Positions 49,163 to 58,879 are shown, counted from the first letter of the stretch. The stretch is DNA of 64,000 nt from Serratia ficaria (GCF_900187015.1 NZ_LT906479.1:4340001-4404000), one strand, 5' to 3'. Made by a program: numbers and translations. Notes: generated from the sequence alone by a model not told the origin.

Positions 49163-51948
49163 TGTAATACCTCACGAATATTTTCTGCACGAACGGGCAA
49201 ATCACGGAAACGGTGGCCGGTGGCGTCGGCGATGGCGTTGACCAGCGCGGCCACCACCGGGATCATCACCACCTCGGCCATGCCTTTCGGCGGATCGGTT
49301 TCCGACAGCGCCGGCAGGATGTCGCCGGTCTGTTTCCACACCGCCACGTCGCTGGCGCGCGGCAGGTGATAACGGTTGAAGTTCCAGGTGCCATTGCCCG
49401 GCCCGTCTTCGTACAGCGGTAAATATTCGTGCAACGCATGGCCGATGCCCATCGCCAGGCCGCCCTGCAGCTGGCCGGAAACCAGCTCCGGCACGATCAT
49501 ATTGCCGCATTCCATAATCGAGTGATGATTCAGCAATTCCACCTGGCCGGTGGCGACATCCACCGCCACTTCCGCCAGCGTGCCGACGGCGCTGTAGTAG
49601 GTCACCGCCGCGTTGTTGCGCTGGGTCGGCGGATAATAAACCTGCGCGCGCGCCTGGGCGGTGAACTCGCCGCCGGCGTGGCGCAGCGCCAGCCCGTCGA
49701 TCGGCAGGCGCTCCGCCCGGCCGTTGAGGGTGAAATCGGCCTCCGCCCACTGCCAGCGGTTGAACACGTGTACCGCCGCGCCGGTGACGCCGCCCATCTG
49801 ATAGGCTTTCTTCGCCAATAACTCCAGGCTGAGCACCGACATGCCGGCGGCGGTCAGCCCGCCTTCCACCCAGCGCGCGTCTTCACGGCGCACCACCAGC
49901 GGCGCCGCCTGGCCGCCGCCGATACCGGCCTGCCACAGCGCCATCGCCGCCGGCCACAGGCCGCGATCGAAGATCAGCCGCGCCGCTTCGCGGGTGCTGT
50001 GCGAGAAATAATAGGCCGAGTTGCTGGCGCTGGACGGCGAGCAATAGCTCGGCGTCCAGTTGGGGTTGGTCTGCAGCTTGTCCTGCTCGTCCTGCGACAT
50101 CAGGTAAGGATCGCCGCTGGTGACCATCGGCAATACCGACCAGTCGGTCACCGAAAAATGCGCCTCGTCCGCCGGCTTGCCCAGCCACTGGGCGCACAGC
50201 ACCGACTGAGAGGTCGACATGCCGGTGCCCATCTCGGCGCCGCTGTGATGCAGCGTGATGCGCCCGTCTTCGCCCAGCTCGACGCGAGCGAAAGAGGTCT
50301 CGGCGCCGGTACCGAAGTCTTTCTGCACGCAGCCGAAACCGACGCCGTAGCGTTTGCCCGGATGCCGGCTTTCAAACTCGGCCTTGCGTTCGGCGCGCTT
50401 AAGCCACATTTCATGCCGCGCCGCCTTCTCCAGCACCTCGTCGGCGCGGATGGCGCCGGCGGGAATGGCGCCCTGGGTGTTTTTCATGCCGGATTTCAGC
50501 ACGTTGCGCAGACGAAACTCGATCGGATCAATCTTCAGCTCGGCGGCCAGCTCATCGACCATCATCTCGGTGGCGGCCATGCTCTGCAGCGTGCCGTAGC
50601 CGCGCGCCGAACCGGCGTCGATCGCCCGAGAGGCCAGCCCCACCGATGACAAGTCGCTTTTCGGGAAGTAGTAAATCGACTGGGCGGCGGTGGCGCCCAC
50701 CATCACCACCGAAGGGGTAAAGTTGCTGCGGCCGCCGCCGTCGGCGGTCATCTCGCCGTGGAACGACTGCAGAACGCCGGTTTGCCGGTTGACCGCGATG
50801 CGGTAGCTCATGTCGAAGGCGTGGCGCTTGAGCGCGGTCTGGAACTGCTCGAAGCGGTCGTTGGCCAGCCGCACCGGATGACCGTCGCCGTACATCGCCG
50901 CCACCGCGCCGTAATACGGGAAGTTGTAGTGATCTTTCGAGCCGTAGCCCACGGTGTAGCACGGATGCAGGATCAGCTGCTTGACCGGCGGATTGCGCTT
51001 GGCCAGCATGCGCGGCATCTCGTCGGCCACCTCCTGCGGCGACTGGGTCGGCACCACCAGGTGCAGCGTCTGCGTCGCGGGGTCGAACCAGCCGTTGGCG
51101 TTGTCCGGCTCCAGCGCCGAGGTATCGATGGACTGCGTGGTGTAGCGGCGCGACATCACCAGCCAATCATCCGGCGGGGTCGCCAGCTCGGCGGCGATCG
51201 TGCCGGCATAATGCATGCCCTCCTGATCCAGCTTGCCGCCCTCGCGGCCTTCCGGCCACACCGGCAGGTGTTTTTTCATCGATACCGGGAAGATCGGCGT
51301 GTCTTTCAGGCTGGAAAAGCGATCGTCATCGAACGGCCGGTCGCCGCCCACCCGCACATAGCGGAAGCTGCCCCAAGGGTCACGCTCGAGCGGACCGGTC
51401 ACGGCGCCATATTTGACGCTTTCCTCACGGAATTTCAGCCGGTCCTTGGCGAAGCGGAAACGGGCGAAATCGTGATATATCAGGATCGCCACCGCCTGGC
51501 CGAGATAGGCCGGGGTTTTGCCGCTCGGCAGCAGCATGTCGTCGCCGTAGAACGCCGGGAAGGCCAGGCCGTCGCGCGCCAGATCCTCCGCCGTGACCAG
51601 CCGATCGGGCTGCAGATCATCACCCAGCAGCGACAGATCGACGCCCTCAAACAGCCGATCGGCCCTGGTGACGCGCAGGATAAAGGCGTGCGCCTGCTTT
51701 TGCGGCCAGTGCGGCATATCCACCGCGCGGATGTCTCGGGCGAACACCTTCTGCCCCATCACCTTGGCGCGGCCGTCGATGCGGAAACGCACGCGTTTCG
51801 CCTGGGGATCCCAATTGGGCGACTGGAGAATTTTCTGCTCGAACAACGCGGCGTAGGCGCGGCTGTACAAGGGAGCGAGGTAGACGGATACCCCCGCTAT
51901 CACGGCGCTTTTGATGAAGCGGCGCCGCGACGGGTTAAAATTGCTCAT
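49159..51948 (-). CDS. Molybdopterin-binding subunit of an exported molybdenum hydroxylase (IorB-like)
   Basis: The 929-residue catalytic subunit of an aldehyde oxidase/isoquinoline 1-oxidoreductase-type enzyme. It starts with a Tat signal (SRRRFIKSAVIAGVSVYL) and cleavage near YSRAYA. Cofactor-binding stretches include GYGSKDHYNFPYYG near 345, GSARGYGTLQS near 448 and SGAEMGTGMSTSQSVLCA near 565. The likely catalytic glutamate is in PPKGMAEVVMIP near 897, equivalent to the GxGE glutamate of the family. The substrate is unknown: N-heterocycles and aldehydes are both possible. MocA and XdhC maturation genes are divergent, which supports a cytosine-dinucleotide form of the cofactor. Confidence 0.9.
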   Translation of the reverse strand: MSNFNPSRRRFIKSAVIAGVSVYLAPLYSRAYAALFEQKILQSPNWDPQAKRVRFRIDGRAKVMGQKVFARDIRAVDMPHWPQKQAHAFILRVTRADRLFEGVDLSLLGDDLQPDRLVTAEDLARDGLAFPAFYGDDMLLPSGKTPAYLGQAVAILIYHDFARFRFAKDRLKFREESVKYGAVTGPLERDPWGSFRYVRVGGDRPFDDDRFSSLKDTPIFPVSMKKHLPVWPEGREGGKLDQEGMHYAGTIAAELATPPDDWLVMSRRYTTQSIDTSALEPDNANGWFDPATQTLHLVVPTQSPQEVADEMPRMLAKRNPPVKQLILHPCYTVGYGSKDHYNFPYYGAVAAMYGDGHPVRLANDRFEQFQTALKRHAFDMSYRIAVNRQTGVLQSFHGEMTADGGGRSNFTPSVVMVGATAAQSIYYFPKSDLSSVGLASRAIDAGSARGYGTLQSMAATEMMVDELAAELKIDPIEFRLRNVLKSGMKNTQGAIPAGAIRADEVLEKAARHEMWLKRAERKAEFESRHPGKRYGVGFGCVQKDFGTGAETSFARVELGEDGRITLHHSGAEMGTGMSTSQSVLCAQWLGKPADEAHFSVTDWSVLPMVTSGDPYLMSQDEQDKLQTNPNWTPSYCSPSSASNSAYYFSHSTREAARLIFDRGLWPAAMALWQAGIGGGQAAPLVVRREDARWVEGGLTAAGMSVLSLELLAKKAYQMGGVTGAAVHVFNRWQWAEADFTLNGRAERLPIDGLALRHAGGEFTAQARAQVYYPPTQRNNAAVTYYSAVGTLAEVAVDVATGQVELLNHHSIMECGNMIVPELVSGQLQGGLAMGIGHALHEYLPLYEDGPGNGTWNFNRYHLPRASDVAVWKQTGDILPALSETDPPKGMAEVVMIPVVAALVNAIADATGHRFRDLPVRAENIREVLQ

Positions 51949-51993
51949 AAAAAGTCCTTCACATCTTTATTGTAGTTTTGTGTTCGCGGTGTT

Positions 51994-52004
51994 GTTGCGC
52001 AAAC
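51994..52004. promoter_or_regulatory. TTGCGCAA dyad, copy 1 (iorB-like side)
   Basis: GTTGCGCAAAC contains the perfect 8-base palindrome TTGCGCAA, 46 bases upstream of the molybdenum subunit start. A longer version lies 135 bases away on the mocA side. Paired dyads in a divergent gap suggest an operator; the binding protein is unknown. Confidence 0.4.
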
Positions 52005-52127
52005 GCTGACGACCTTGCCGTAGACGTCATAAGCATATGCTTATAACCAAAATTATGTGATGATTAACATCCTGTTTTCAACAAAAATACATCTCAAAAA
52101 CACATATAGTTTGTATGCTAATAGAAA

Positions 52128-52139
52128 GTTTGCGCAAAC
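52128..52139. promoter_or_regulatory. TTGCGCAA dyad, copy 2 (mocA-like side)
   Basis: GTTTGCGCAAAC is a perfect 12-base palindrome, 14 bases before the mocA-like start codon. It shares TTGCGCAAACG with copy 1. Its place near the ribosome site would allow a bound protein to block transcription of the maturation genes. Function is inferred. Confidence 0.45.
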
Positions 52140-52153
52140 GCGGAACATGAGAC

Positions 52154-52738
52154 ATGACGACAGGTATTCTTATCGCCGCCGCCGGGCGCGGTGAACGCTT
52201 CGTTCGGGCCGGCGGCCAGGGCAACAAGTTAAACGCCGAATTTGCCGATGCGGCGGGCCTGCAACGCCCGCTGTTCGAGCACACGCTGCGCCAGGCGCTG
52301 GCGTCCGGCCTGCCGGTGCGGGTGGTGACCCGGCCGGATAATCTGCAGGTGCAGCGAGTCTGCGGCGCGTATCAGGTGCCGGTGACGCTGCTGGCCAGCG
52401 CCGGGCTGGGGGAATCCATCGCCGCCGGCGTAGCCGCCACCCCGCACTGGCGAGGCTGGTTGGTCCATCTGGCGGATATGCCGTTCGTCACGCCGGATAT
52501 CTTCCTGCTGGTCGCCGACGCCCTGCAGCGCCACCCGATTGTCCGCCCCTGCGTGGGGCAACTGCCCGGCCATCCGGTCGGTTTTTCCGCTCTATTGCGC
52601 AAAAGCCTTTGCCGATTGCGCGGCGATAATGGCGCACGCGCGCTGCTGCAAGAGGAAGCGGTTTACCTGCTGCCGCTTGATCGGGCAGGCGTGGTACAGG
52701 ATATTGATCTTCCGTCACAGCTACCGGCCAGCGAGTAA
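52154..52738 (+). CDS. MocA-like molybdenum cofactor cytidylyltransferase
   Basis: A 194-residue MobA/MocA-family nucleotidyltransferase. It begins ILIAAAGRGERF followed by GNKL, the nucleotide-binding LxAAGxGxR...K pattern, and has HLADMPFVTPDIF near 98 with the metal-binding aspartate. MocA attaches CMP to molybdopterin for xanthine-oxidase family enzymes. Its place beside xdhC and divergent from the hydroxylase genes favours MocA over MobA. It is eight bases upstream of the xdhC-like gene, in one operon. Confidence 0.82.
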   Translation: MTTGILIAAAGRGERFVRAGGQGNKLNAEFADAAGLQRPLFEHTLRQALASGLPVRVVTRPDNLQVQRVCGAYQVPVTLLASAGLGESIAAGVAATPHWRGWLVHLADMPFVTPDIFLLVADALQRHPIVRPCVGQLPGHPVGFSALLRKSLCRLRGDNGARALLQEEAVYLLPLDRAGVVQDIDLPSQLPASE

Positions 52739-52746
52739 ATTCAGCT

Positions 52747-53799
52747 ATGCAACATCTTGATGTCACCGTGGTCAGCCAGGCGATAAGCTGGCTGCAGCAG
52801 CAGCCGGTGTGGCTGTGCACCGTACTCGCCACCTACGGCTCTTCGCCGCGTTCGCCGGGCGCCCTGATGGCGGCCACGCGCGACGGGCGCTACAGCGGCT
52901 CGCTATCGGGCGGCTGCGTTGAGGAAGACTTTCTGCGGCGCGTGGCCGCCGGGGAATATCAGGCGGCCAGCCAGGTGATCCGCTACGGCGAGGGCGGCAT
53001 GGAGCCGAACGTGGCGCTGCCCTGCGGCGGCGTGCTGGACGTGCTGATCGAATACCTGCCGGCCGGCGAAGCCAGCATCGCTTACCTGGCCCGCATCGCC
53101 GGCGCGCTGGACGGGCATCATGCGTTGGTCAAGCGCCTGACGCCGCCCGCCGCCTGCAGCAGCCTGGAGCCGAGCGATTTCACCAGCGCCACCCGGGTTG
53201 AACGCCGCCGGCAGCAGATCACGCTGCATATCGCCGCCGCGCCGCGCCTGCTGATCGCCGGGCTGTCCAGCGTCGCCTTGTACTGCGCAGATTTCGCCGC
53301 GGCGCTGGGTTTTGAGGTGCTGGTATGCGAAAACCGCCCCGATGCGCTGGATAACTTCGCCGCTCAGCTTAAACCCCACGTGACCCTGCTGCGCCAGTTC
53401 CCGGCCAAGTTCATCGAGGACGGCGGCTGCCACGCCAATACCGCCGTTGTGGCGCTGACTCACGATCCGCGCATGGACGATCTGACATTGATGGAGGCGA
53501 TCCACACGCCGGCGTTTTATATCGGCGCCATGGGCTCGTTGAGAAACAGCGCGCGGCGTCGCCAGCGGCTGCAGCAAATCGCCGAGTTTACCCCGCAGGA
53601 TTTGGCGCGGATCCACGCGCCGATCGGGCTGCCGCTGGGCAGTAAAACCCCGGCGGAGATCGCGCTGGCGGTAATGGCGGCCATCGTGCAGCAGAAAAAC
53701 CGCACGCCGGCCGCCGAACCGATCAACGCAGCGGCGTCACCGGCACCAGATGTTGCAACGCCAGATGCAGCTCCTCCCGCTCGTTCAGCGAATAGCTGA
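52747..53799 (+). CDS. XdhC-like molybdenum cofactor maturation protein
   Basis: A 350-residue XdhC/CoxI-family chaperone, thought to bind, help sulfurate and insert the cofactor into molybdenum hydroxylases. The N-terminal domain has TYGSSPRSPGALMA and GSLSGGCVEEDF near 30-60 and PCGGVLDVLIEYL near 97. The C-terminal Rossmann domain has LIAGLSSVALYCADFAAALG near 175 and the family signature GAMGSLRNSARR followed by RIHAPIGLPLGSKTPAEIALAV near 285-315. The last 25 residues are a low-complexity Ala/Pro tail. The 3' end overlaps the opposite-strand AraC-type gene by 77 bases. Confidence 0.9.
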   Translation: MQHLDVTVVSQAISWLQQQPVWLCTVLATYGSSPRSPGALMAATRDGRYSGSLSGGCVEEDFLRRVAAGEYQAASQVIRYGEGGMEPNVALPCGGVLDVLIEYLPAGEASIAYLARIAGALDGHHALVKRLTPPAACSSLEPSDFTSATRVERRRQQITLHIAAAPRLLIAGLSSVALYCADFAAALGFEVLVCENRPDALDNFAAQLKPHVTLLRQFPAKFIEDGGCHANTAVVALTHDPRMDDLTLMEAIHTPAFYIGAMGSLRNSARRRQRLQQIAEFTPQDLARIHAPIGLPLGSKTPAEIALAVMAAIVQQKNRTPAAEPINAAASPAPDVATPDAAPPARSANS

Positions 53800-54589
53800 A
53801 CATCGTCAGGTCTGGCCCGTCGCCGCGCGCCAGGCCGAGCTCGGGCAAAATCTGGGTGTAGATATGGATGATATGGTCGTTTAGCGCCACCGGTTTGCCG
53901 GCATAGCAGAAGCGGCAAAAATCGCCGTGAATATCCGGCAAGCGTTCCAGTTCCGCATCCTCATTGAGCGGGCAATCCGCCGTCACGCCGAGGGCGTAAT
54001 CCACTCTGACCTGCTCTCCGTCCGGGATCAGCTGCGTAAACGAATAGGTCAGCCCAGGGCGCCCGCCCAGCTGCGCATAGAACTGCTCCCGGATCCCGCT
54101 GCGAATATGCAGATGTGACTTTTCCAGATGTTCGATATCCAGATGGTAGGCGTAACGTTTTCCCCGGAGAACATACTGGCCCGGCGCGATGCTGACGCGA
54201 TCGACCTGAATATCGCCGGGTTGGTTGGCCGACAGCGAGCGAACCAGGTTGCTGTAATCCTGATTGCGGGCATGACGATAGGCGCTGGGGGATTCGGCAA
54301 AGTGTTTCTTGAAACAGCGGGAGAAGGTTTGCTGATTATCAAACTGATAATCAATGGAAATGTCGAGAATGCTTTTCTGCGTGAAACGCAGGGCGAAGGC
54401 GGCGAGATACAGGCGGCGAGCGCGAATGTACGAAGCCAGCGACAAGCCGGTCTGCTTTTTGAACATTCGCTGCAGATACCATTTTGTGTAGCCGGATTTG
54501 GCGGAGACGATATCCAATGACAGCGGATTGGTCAGGTTATCTTCAATCCAGACCAGCAGTTCCCTGATATGACTTTCCTGCGTTCCCAT
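53723..54589 (-). CDS. AraC-family regulator with GyrI-like effector domain
   Basis: A 288-residue regulator of the Rob/TetD layout: two helix-turn-helix motifs in the first 110 residues (NPLSLDIVSAKSGYTKWYLQRMFKKQTG and KSILDISIDYQFDNQQTFSRCFKKHF), then a GyrI-like ligand domain from about 125 to the end. Such proteins often sense small organic or cationic compounds and control efflux or stress genes. Its target here is unknown. It converges on and overlaps xdhC, so it might serve the molybdenum module, but it is not in the same transcript. Its start is well supported by the MGTQESHIRELLVWIEDNL helix. Confidence 0.85.
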   Translation of the reverse strand: MGTQESHIRELLVWIEDNLTNPLSLDIVSAKSGYTKWYLQRMFKKQTGLSLASYIRARRLYLAAFALRFTQKSILDISIDYQFDNQQTFSRCFKKHFAESPSAYRHARNQDYSNLVRSLSANQPGDIQVDRVSIAPGQYVLRGKRYAYHLDIEHLEKSHLHIRSGIREQFYAQLGGRPGLTYSFTQLIPDGEQVRVDYALGVTADCPLNEDAELERLPDIHGDFCRFCYAGKPVALNDHIIHIYTQILPELGLARGDGPDLTMFSYSLNEREELHLALQHLVPVTPLR

Positions 54590-54710
54590 GTGCTTGCCGA
54601 GCCTTATTTTCCAAATATACCTTTGTGCGCGTTTTACTGCTTTGCACGTAGGGTATACAGGTTAAAACTTGGCGTCCAGCAGGCTACAGGACTTTACACT
54701 GGGGATAAAT

Positions 54711-54734
54711 TTGCCGCCCGCCAGCGGGCGGCAA
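54711..54734. terminator. Hairpin downstream of fumA
   Basis: TTGCCGCCCGC pairs perfectly with GCGGGCGGCAA around two bases. On the minus strand it lies 13 bases after the fumA stop and is followed by ATTTATCC, so it probably terminates fumA. It also sits between fumA and the AraC-type gene start. Confidence 0.65.
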
Positions 54735-54747
54735 CTATTTTCTGCCG

Positions 54748-56394
54748 CTACTTCAAACAGCTGGAACACTGGCCGGCCTGGATCTTCTGGAAGAAGTCAT
54801 TGCCTTTGTCATCGACCAGAATAAACGCCGGGAAATCTTCCACTTCGATTTTCCAGATCGCTTCCATGCCCAGTTCAGGGTATTCCACGCACTCCAGGCT
54901 TTTGATGCTCTGCTGCGCCAGCACCGCGGCCGGGCCGCCGATGCTGCCGAGGTAGAAGCCGCCGTGCTTGTTGCAGGCGTCGGTCACCTGCTGGCTGCGG
55001 TTGCCCTTCGCCAGCATGATCATGCTGCCGCCGTGCGACTGCAGCAGATCGACGTAGGAATCCATACGCCCGGCGGTGGTCGGGCCCAAAGAACCCGACG
55101 CGTAACCGTCCGGGGTTTTAGCCGGGCCGGCGTAGTAGATCGGGTGATCCTTGACGTACTGCGGCAAGCCTTCACCACGGTCCAGGCGCTCTTTCAGCTT
55201 GGCGTGCGCGATATCGCGGCCGACGATGATGGTGCCGCTCAGCGACAGGCGAGTGGATACCGGATACTGCGACAGCTGCTTGAGGATATCGCGCATCGGG
55301 CGGTTGAGGTCGATTTTGATCGCCTCGCCTTCCCCGGCCTGACGCAGCTCCTGCGGAATAAACTTGCCCGGATTATGCTCCAGCTTCTCCAGCCAGATGC
55401 CGTCGCGGTTGATCTTGCCCTTGATGTTGCGGTCGGCGGAGCAGGATACCCCCATGCCGACCGGGCAAGAGGCGCCGTGGCGCGGCAAGCGCACCACGCG
55501 GATATCGTGCGCGAAGTATTTGCCGCCGAACTGGGCGCCCAGCCCCAGATTCTGCGCCTCTTTCAGCAGCTCTTCTTCCAGCGCCACGTCGCGGAACGCC
55601 TGACCGTGCTCATTGCCTTCGGTCGGCAGGCCGTCGTAGTACTTGGTCGAAGCCAGCTTGACGGTTTTCAGCGTAGATTCCGCCGAAGTGCCGCCGATCA
55701 CGAACGCCACGTGGTACGGCGGGCAGGCCGCCGTGCCGAGAGTGCGCATTTTGTCGACCAGGTAGCTTTTCAGCTTGCCCGGCGACAGCAGCGCCTTGGT
55801 TTCCTGATACAGGTAAGTTTTGTTGGCCGAACCGCCGCCTTTGGCGATGCACAGGAATTTGTATTCTTCACCGTCCACGCTGTAGAGATCGATCTGCGCC
55901 GGCAGGTTGCTGCCGGTGTTGACCTCTTTATACATGTCGAGCGCGGCGTTCTGCGAATAGCGCAGGTTGTCTTCGATATAGGTGTTGTATACCCCGCGCG
56001 ACAACGCCGCCTCGTCACCGCCGCCGGTCCAGACGCGCTGGCCCTTTTTGCCGACGATGATCGCCGTGCCGGTGTCCTGGCAGGTCGGTAAAATACCCTT
56101 GGCGGCGATTTCTGAGTTACGCAGAAATTGCAGCGCAACGTACTTGTCGTTTTCGCTGGCGTCCGGATCCTTGAGAATGTCGGCAACCTGCTGCTGGTGC
56201 GCCGGGCGCAGCATGAACGACGCGTCGTGGAACGCATGCTGGGCAAGCAGGGTCAGCGCTTCGGGGGCGACCTTGAGGATCTCCTGGCCTTCAAACTCGC
56301 TCACGGCAACGTGATCGCGGCTCAGCAGATAGTATTCGGTATCGTCTTTCTTCAGTGGGAACGGATCTTGATAATGGAACGGTTTATTCGACAT
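54748..56394 (-). CDS. fumA: Class I fumarate hydratase (4Fe-4S)
   Basis: An iron-sulfur fumarase for the TCA cycle, 548 residues, the same length as E. coli FumA and FumB. The cluster cysteines lie in [11 protein letters not shown] near 105, TAACPPYH near 224 and [14 protein letters not shown] near 318. The name fumA is chosen for convention; fumB-type identity cannot be excluded from sequence alone. In E. coli fumA sits with fumC elsewhere, so its place here between the accessory region and sprT is specific to this lineage. Confidence 0.93.
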   Translation of the reverse strand: MSNKPFHYQDPFPLKKDDTEYYLLSRDHVAVSEFEGQEILKVAPEALTLLAQHAFHDASFMLRPAHQQQVADILKDPDASENDKYVALQFLRNSEIAAKGILPTCQDTGTAIIVGKKGQRVWTGGGDEAALSRGVYNTYIEDNLRYSQNAALDMYKEVNTGSNLPAQIDLYSVDGEEYKFLCIAKGGGSANKTYLYQETKALLSPGKLKSYLVDKMRTLGTAACPPYHVAFVIGGTSAESTLKTVKLASTKYYDGLPTEGNEHGQAFRDVALEEELLKEAQNLGLGAQFGGKYFAHDIRVVRLPRHGASCPVGMGVSCSADRNIKGKINRDGIWLEKLEHNPGKFIPQELRQAGEGEAIKIDLNRPMRDILKQLSQYPVSTRLSLSGTIIVGRDIAHAKLKERLDRGEGLPQYVKDHPIYYAGPAKTPDGYASGSLGPTTAGRMDSYVDLLQSHGGSMIMLAKGNRSQQVTDACNKHGGFYLGSIGGPAAVLAQQSIKSLECVEYPELGMEAIWKIEVEDFPAFILVDDKGNDFFQKIQAGQCSSCLK

Positions 56395-56754
56395 TGATCT
56401 CTCACTTGCAACATCAGCTGCGTTAAATTCACACTTGCGGCGCGGCTCAGGCGCGCTCTGTCAAAAAACTGCCCCCACCTTACGGTTTTTTAATCAGTCG
56501 GTTATTGCGCCAAATCGCAAAATAACCGCTCTTATCGTAAGGGAAAGCGTGGGCGGCGTTTCAACCTGGTCCGGTGAGAACTGCGGGTACAGGCTCATCA
56601 TGCACGCTTTATTATCCCGCAGTTAACACATTGATTACAATCCATCGACGACGATCGGGTTATCAATGCGCTAAAAAACCTGTGCCCAGTCCCCCGCATC
56701 ATTTGCCTCGGCGGCTTATTGCCAGCCGCTGCGCCATTGCTTAAGCTAGCCGCA
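56395..56754. other. Divergent gap between fumA and sprT
   Basis: These 360 bases hold the fumA promoter region and the sprT upstream region. I see no gene, repeat or clear operator. It is the right junction of the rearranged block: in E. coli galP, not fumA, lies upstream of sprT. Confidence 0.55.
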
Positions 56755-57267
56755 ATGAACAAACCAAGAATCCCCATAGCGCTGCAACAGGCGGTGATGC
56801 GTTGCCTGCGGGACAAGCTGCAGCTGGCCCGTCAGCATTTTGCCGTCGAGTTCCCCGAGCCGAAAATCATCTACCAGCAACGCGGCACCAGCGCGGGCAC
56901 CGCCTGGCTGCAGGCCTGGGAAATCCGCCTGAACCCGGTGCTGCTGATGGAAAACCAACAGCCGTTTATCGACGAAGTGGTGCCGCATGAGCTGGCGCAC
57001 CTGCTGGTGTTCCGGCAGTTTGGCCGCGTGGCGCCACACGGCCGCGAATGGCGCTGGATGATGGAAAGCGTGTTGCGGGTGCCCGCCAGCCGCACTCACC
57101 AGTTTGAAATCGCTTCGGTGCAGAGCAAAACCTTTCCCTACCGCTGCGGCTGCCAGCGGCACCAGCTTACCGTACGCCGCCACAACCGCGTGCTGCGCGG
57201 CGAGAGCGAGTACCGCTGCCGCCAGTGCGGTGAAAAGCTGAAATTTCTCGCTAGCGAAAGCCTTTAG
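56755..57267 (+). CDS. sprT: SprT family zinc-dependent protease-like protein
   Basis: A 170-residue cytoplasmic protein with the zincin motif [22 protein letters not shown] near 80 (HExxH) and a C-terminal zinc ribbon (RCGCQRH and [10 protein letters not shown]). It resembles the SPRTN/SprT group, which degrade DNA-protein crosslinks in eukaryotes; the role of SprT in bacteria is not settled. The ATG at 56755 gives the conserved [18 protein letters not shown]; a longer start at 56719 is not conserved. It precedes endA as in E. coli. Confidence 0.93.
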   Translation: MNKPRIPIALQQAVMRCLRDKLQLARQHFAVEFPEPKIIYQQRGTSAGTAWLQAWEIRLNPVLLMENQQPFIDEVVPHELAHLLVFRQFGRVAPHGREWRWMMESVLRVPASRTHQFEIASVQSKTFPYRCGCQRHQLTVRRHNRVLRGESEYRCRQCGEKLKFLASESL

Positions 57268-57368
57268 CCTAACGATTTATCCGTTAAAACAAGTGAATAT
57301 CGCCGTTTGCCACTGCCGATAACTTCCGTTACCCTGCCTGCTTTTCCAATTTCGAGCTGTTTTGGAAT

Positions 57369-58064
57369 ATGCTTCGCAAAATTTTGTTTATGGTGGTTTT
57401 CGCTGCCGGCGCCGCTCAGGCGCACGGCATCAATAATTTCTCGCAGGCCAAGGCGGCGGCGGCCAAAATCAACCGGGACGCCCCCGGCAGCTTCTACTGC
57501 GGCTGCCGCATCGACTGGCAGGGCAAAAAGGGCGTCCCCGATCTCGCCAGCTGCGGCTATCAGGCACGTAAAAACGCCCAGCGCGCCCAGCGCATCGAGT
57601 GGGAGCACGTGGTGCCGGCCTGGCAGTTCGGCCATCAGCTGCAGTGCTGGCAACAGGGCGGCCGCAAGAACTGCAATAAGGACGCCGGCTACCGCCAAAT
57701 CGAAACCGATCTGCATAATCTGCAGCCGGCGATCGGCGAAGTGAACGGCGATCGCAACAACTTCATGTACAGCCAGTGGCGTGGCGGTGAAGGCCAGTAT
57801 GGCCAGTGCCCGATGAAAGTGGACTTCAAAAACAAGCAGGCGGAGCCGCCGGCCCGTGCGCGCGGCGCCATCGCGCGCACCTATTTCTATATGCGCGACC
57901 GCTACCAGCTGCGCCTTTCGCGCCAGCAAACCCAGCTGTTCGAGGTGTGGAACCGCCAGTATCCGGTCAGCCAGTGGGAATGTCAGCGCGAAGCACGTAT
58001 CGCCAAGGTTCAGGGCAACCATAACCCCTATATTCAACAGGCTTGTCAGCGGCGAAAAAGCTAA
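57369..58064 (+). CDS. endA: Periplasmic endonuclease I
   Basis: A 231-residue secreted nuclease that cuts double-stranded DNA. The signal peptide ([16 protein letters not shown]) ends near residue 18. The beta-beta-alpha metal nuclease site is [13 protein letters not shown] near 78, with GDRNNFMYS near 130. Eight cysteines suggest disulfides (CGCRID, CGYQ, CWQ, NCNKD, CPMKV, CQREA). The order sprT-endA-rsmE-gshB is conserved. Confidence 0.96.
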   Translation: MLRKILFMVVFAAGAAQAHGINNFSQAKAAAAKINRDAPGSFYCGCRIDWQGKKGVPDLASCGYQARKNAQRAQRIEWEHVVPAWQFGHQLQCWQQGGRKNCNKDAGYRQIETDLHNLQPAIGEVNGDRNNFMYSQWRGGEGQYGQCPMKVDFKNKQAEPPARARGAIARTYFYMRDRYQLRLSRQQTQLFEVWNRQYPVSQWECQREARIAKVQGNHNPYIQQACQRRKS

Positions 58065-58137
58065 CCGTTGGGTATATACTCTTTTTTTTCAAGCCGCAGC
58101 GCCGATAGCTGCAAGTTCGTCAGGATCAAACAATCAC

Positions 58138-58869
58138 ATGCGTATACCCCGCATTTATCATCCGCAGCCGTTGACTGGCCATGCGGAAATCGCCCTGAGC
58201 GAAGACGCCGCCAACCACGTTGGGCGCGTGCTGCGCATGAGCGCCGGCCAGGCGCTGGAACTGTTCGACGGCAGCAATCAGGCGTTCGACGCCGAGATAG
58301 TCCGGGTGGACAAAAAAAGCGTTCAGGTGCGTTTAGGCGCCGCCCGGGAGGATGACCGCGAGTCGCCGCTCAACCTGCATCTGGGCCAGGTTATCTCGCG
58401 CGGCGAGAAAATGGAGTTCACCATTCAGAAATCCATCGAGCTGGGCGTCAACGTCATCACCCCGCTGTTTTCCGAACGCTGCGGCGTAAAACTGGACGGC
58501 GAGCGCCTGGCGAAAAAAATTCAACAGTGGCAGAAAATCGCCATCGCCGCCTGCGAACAGTGCGGCCGCAACCGCCTCCCGGAAATCCGCGAGGCGATGC
58601 AGCTGGAGGCCTGGTGCGCCGAACAGGCCGACGGCCTGAAGCTCAACCTGCACCCGCGCGCCAGCCACAGCATCAACACCCTGCCGCTGCCGGTGGAACA
58701 TGTCCGCCTGCTGATCGGCCCGGAGGGCGGTTTATCCGCCGACGAAATTGCGATGACCACAGGCCACGGATTTACTGATATCCTGCTGGGGCCACGCGTT
58801 CTGCGTACAGAAACCACAGCGCTCACCGCAATTACCGCTTTGCAGGTACGTTTCGGCGATCTGGGTTAA
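58138..58869 (+). CDS. rsmE: 16S rRNA (uracil-1498-N3)-methyltransferase
   Basis: A 243-residue SPOUT methyltransferase acting on U1498 of 16S rRNA. The N-terminal PUA-like part begins [11 protein letters not shown]; the knot domain has [17 protein letters not shown] near 98 and the SAM-binding loop [14 protein letters not shown] near 192, then [16 protein letters not shown]. The ATG at 58138 is chosen by homology. It lies 74 bases after endA and 10 bases before gshB. Confidence 0.95.
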   Translation: MRIPRIYHPQPLTGHAEIALSEDAANHVGRVLRMSAGQALELFDGSNQAFDAEIVRVDKKSVQVRLGAAREDDRESPLNLHLGQVISRGEKMEFTIQKSIELGVNVITPLFSERCGVKLDGERLAKKIQQWQKIAIAACEQCGRNRLPEIREAMQLEAWCAEQADGLKLNLHPRASHSINTLPLPVEHVRLLIGPEGGLSADEIAMTTGHGFTDILLGPRVLRTETTALTAITALQVRFGDLG

Positions 58870-58879
58870 AGGAGAAAAG

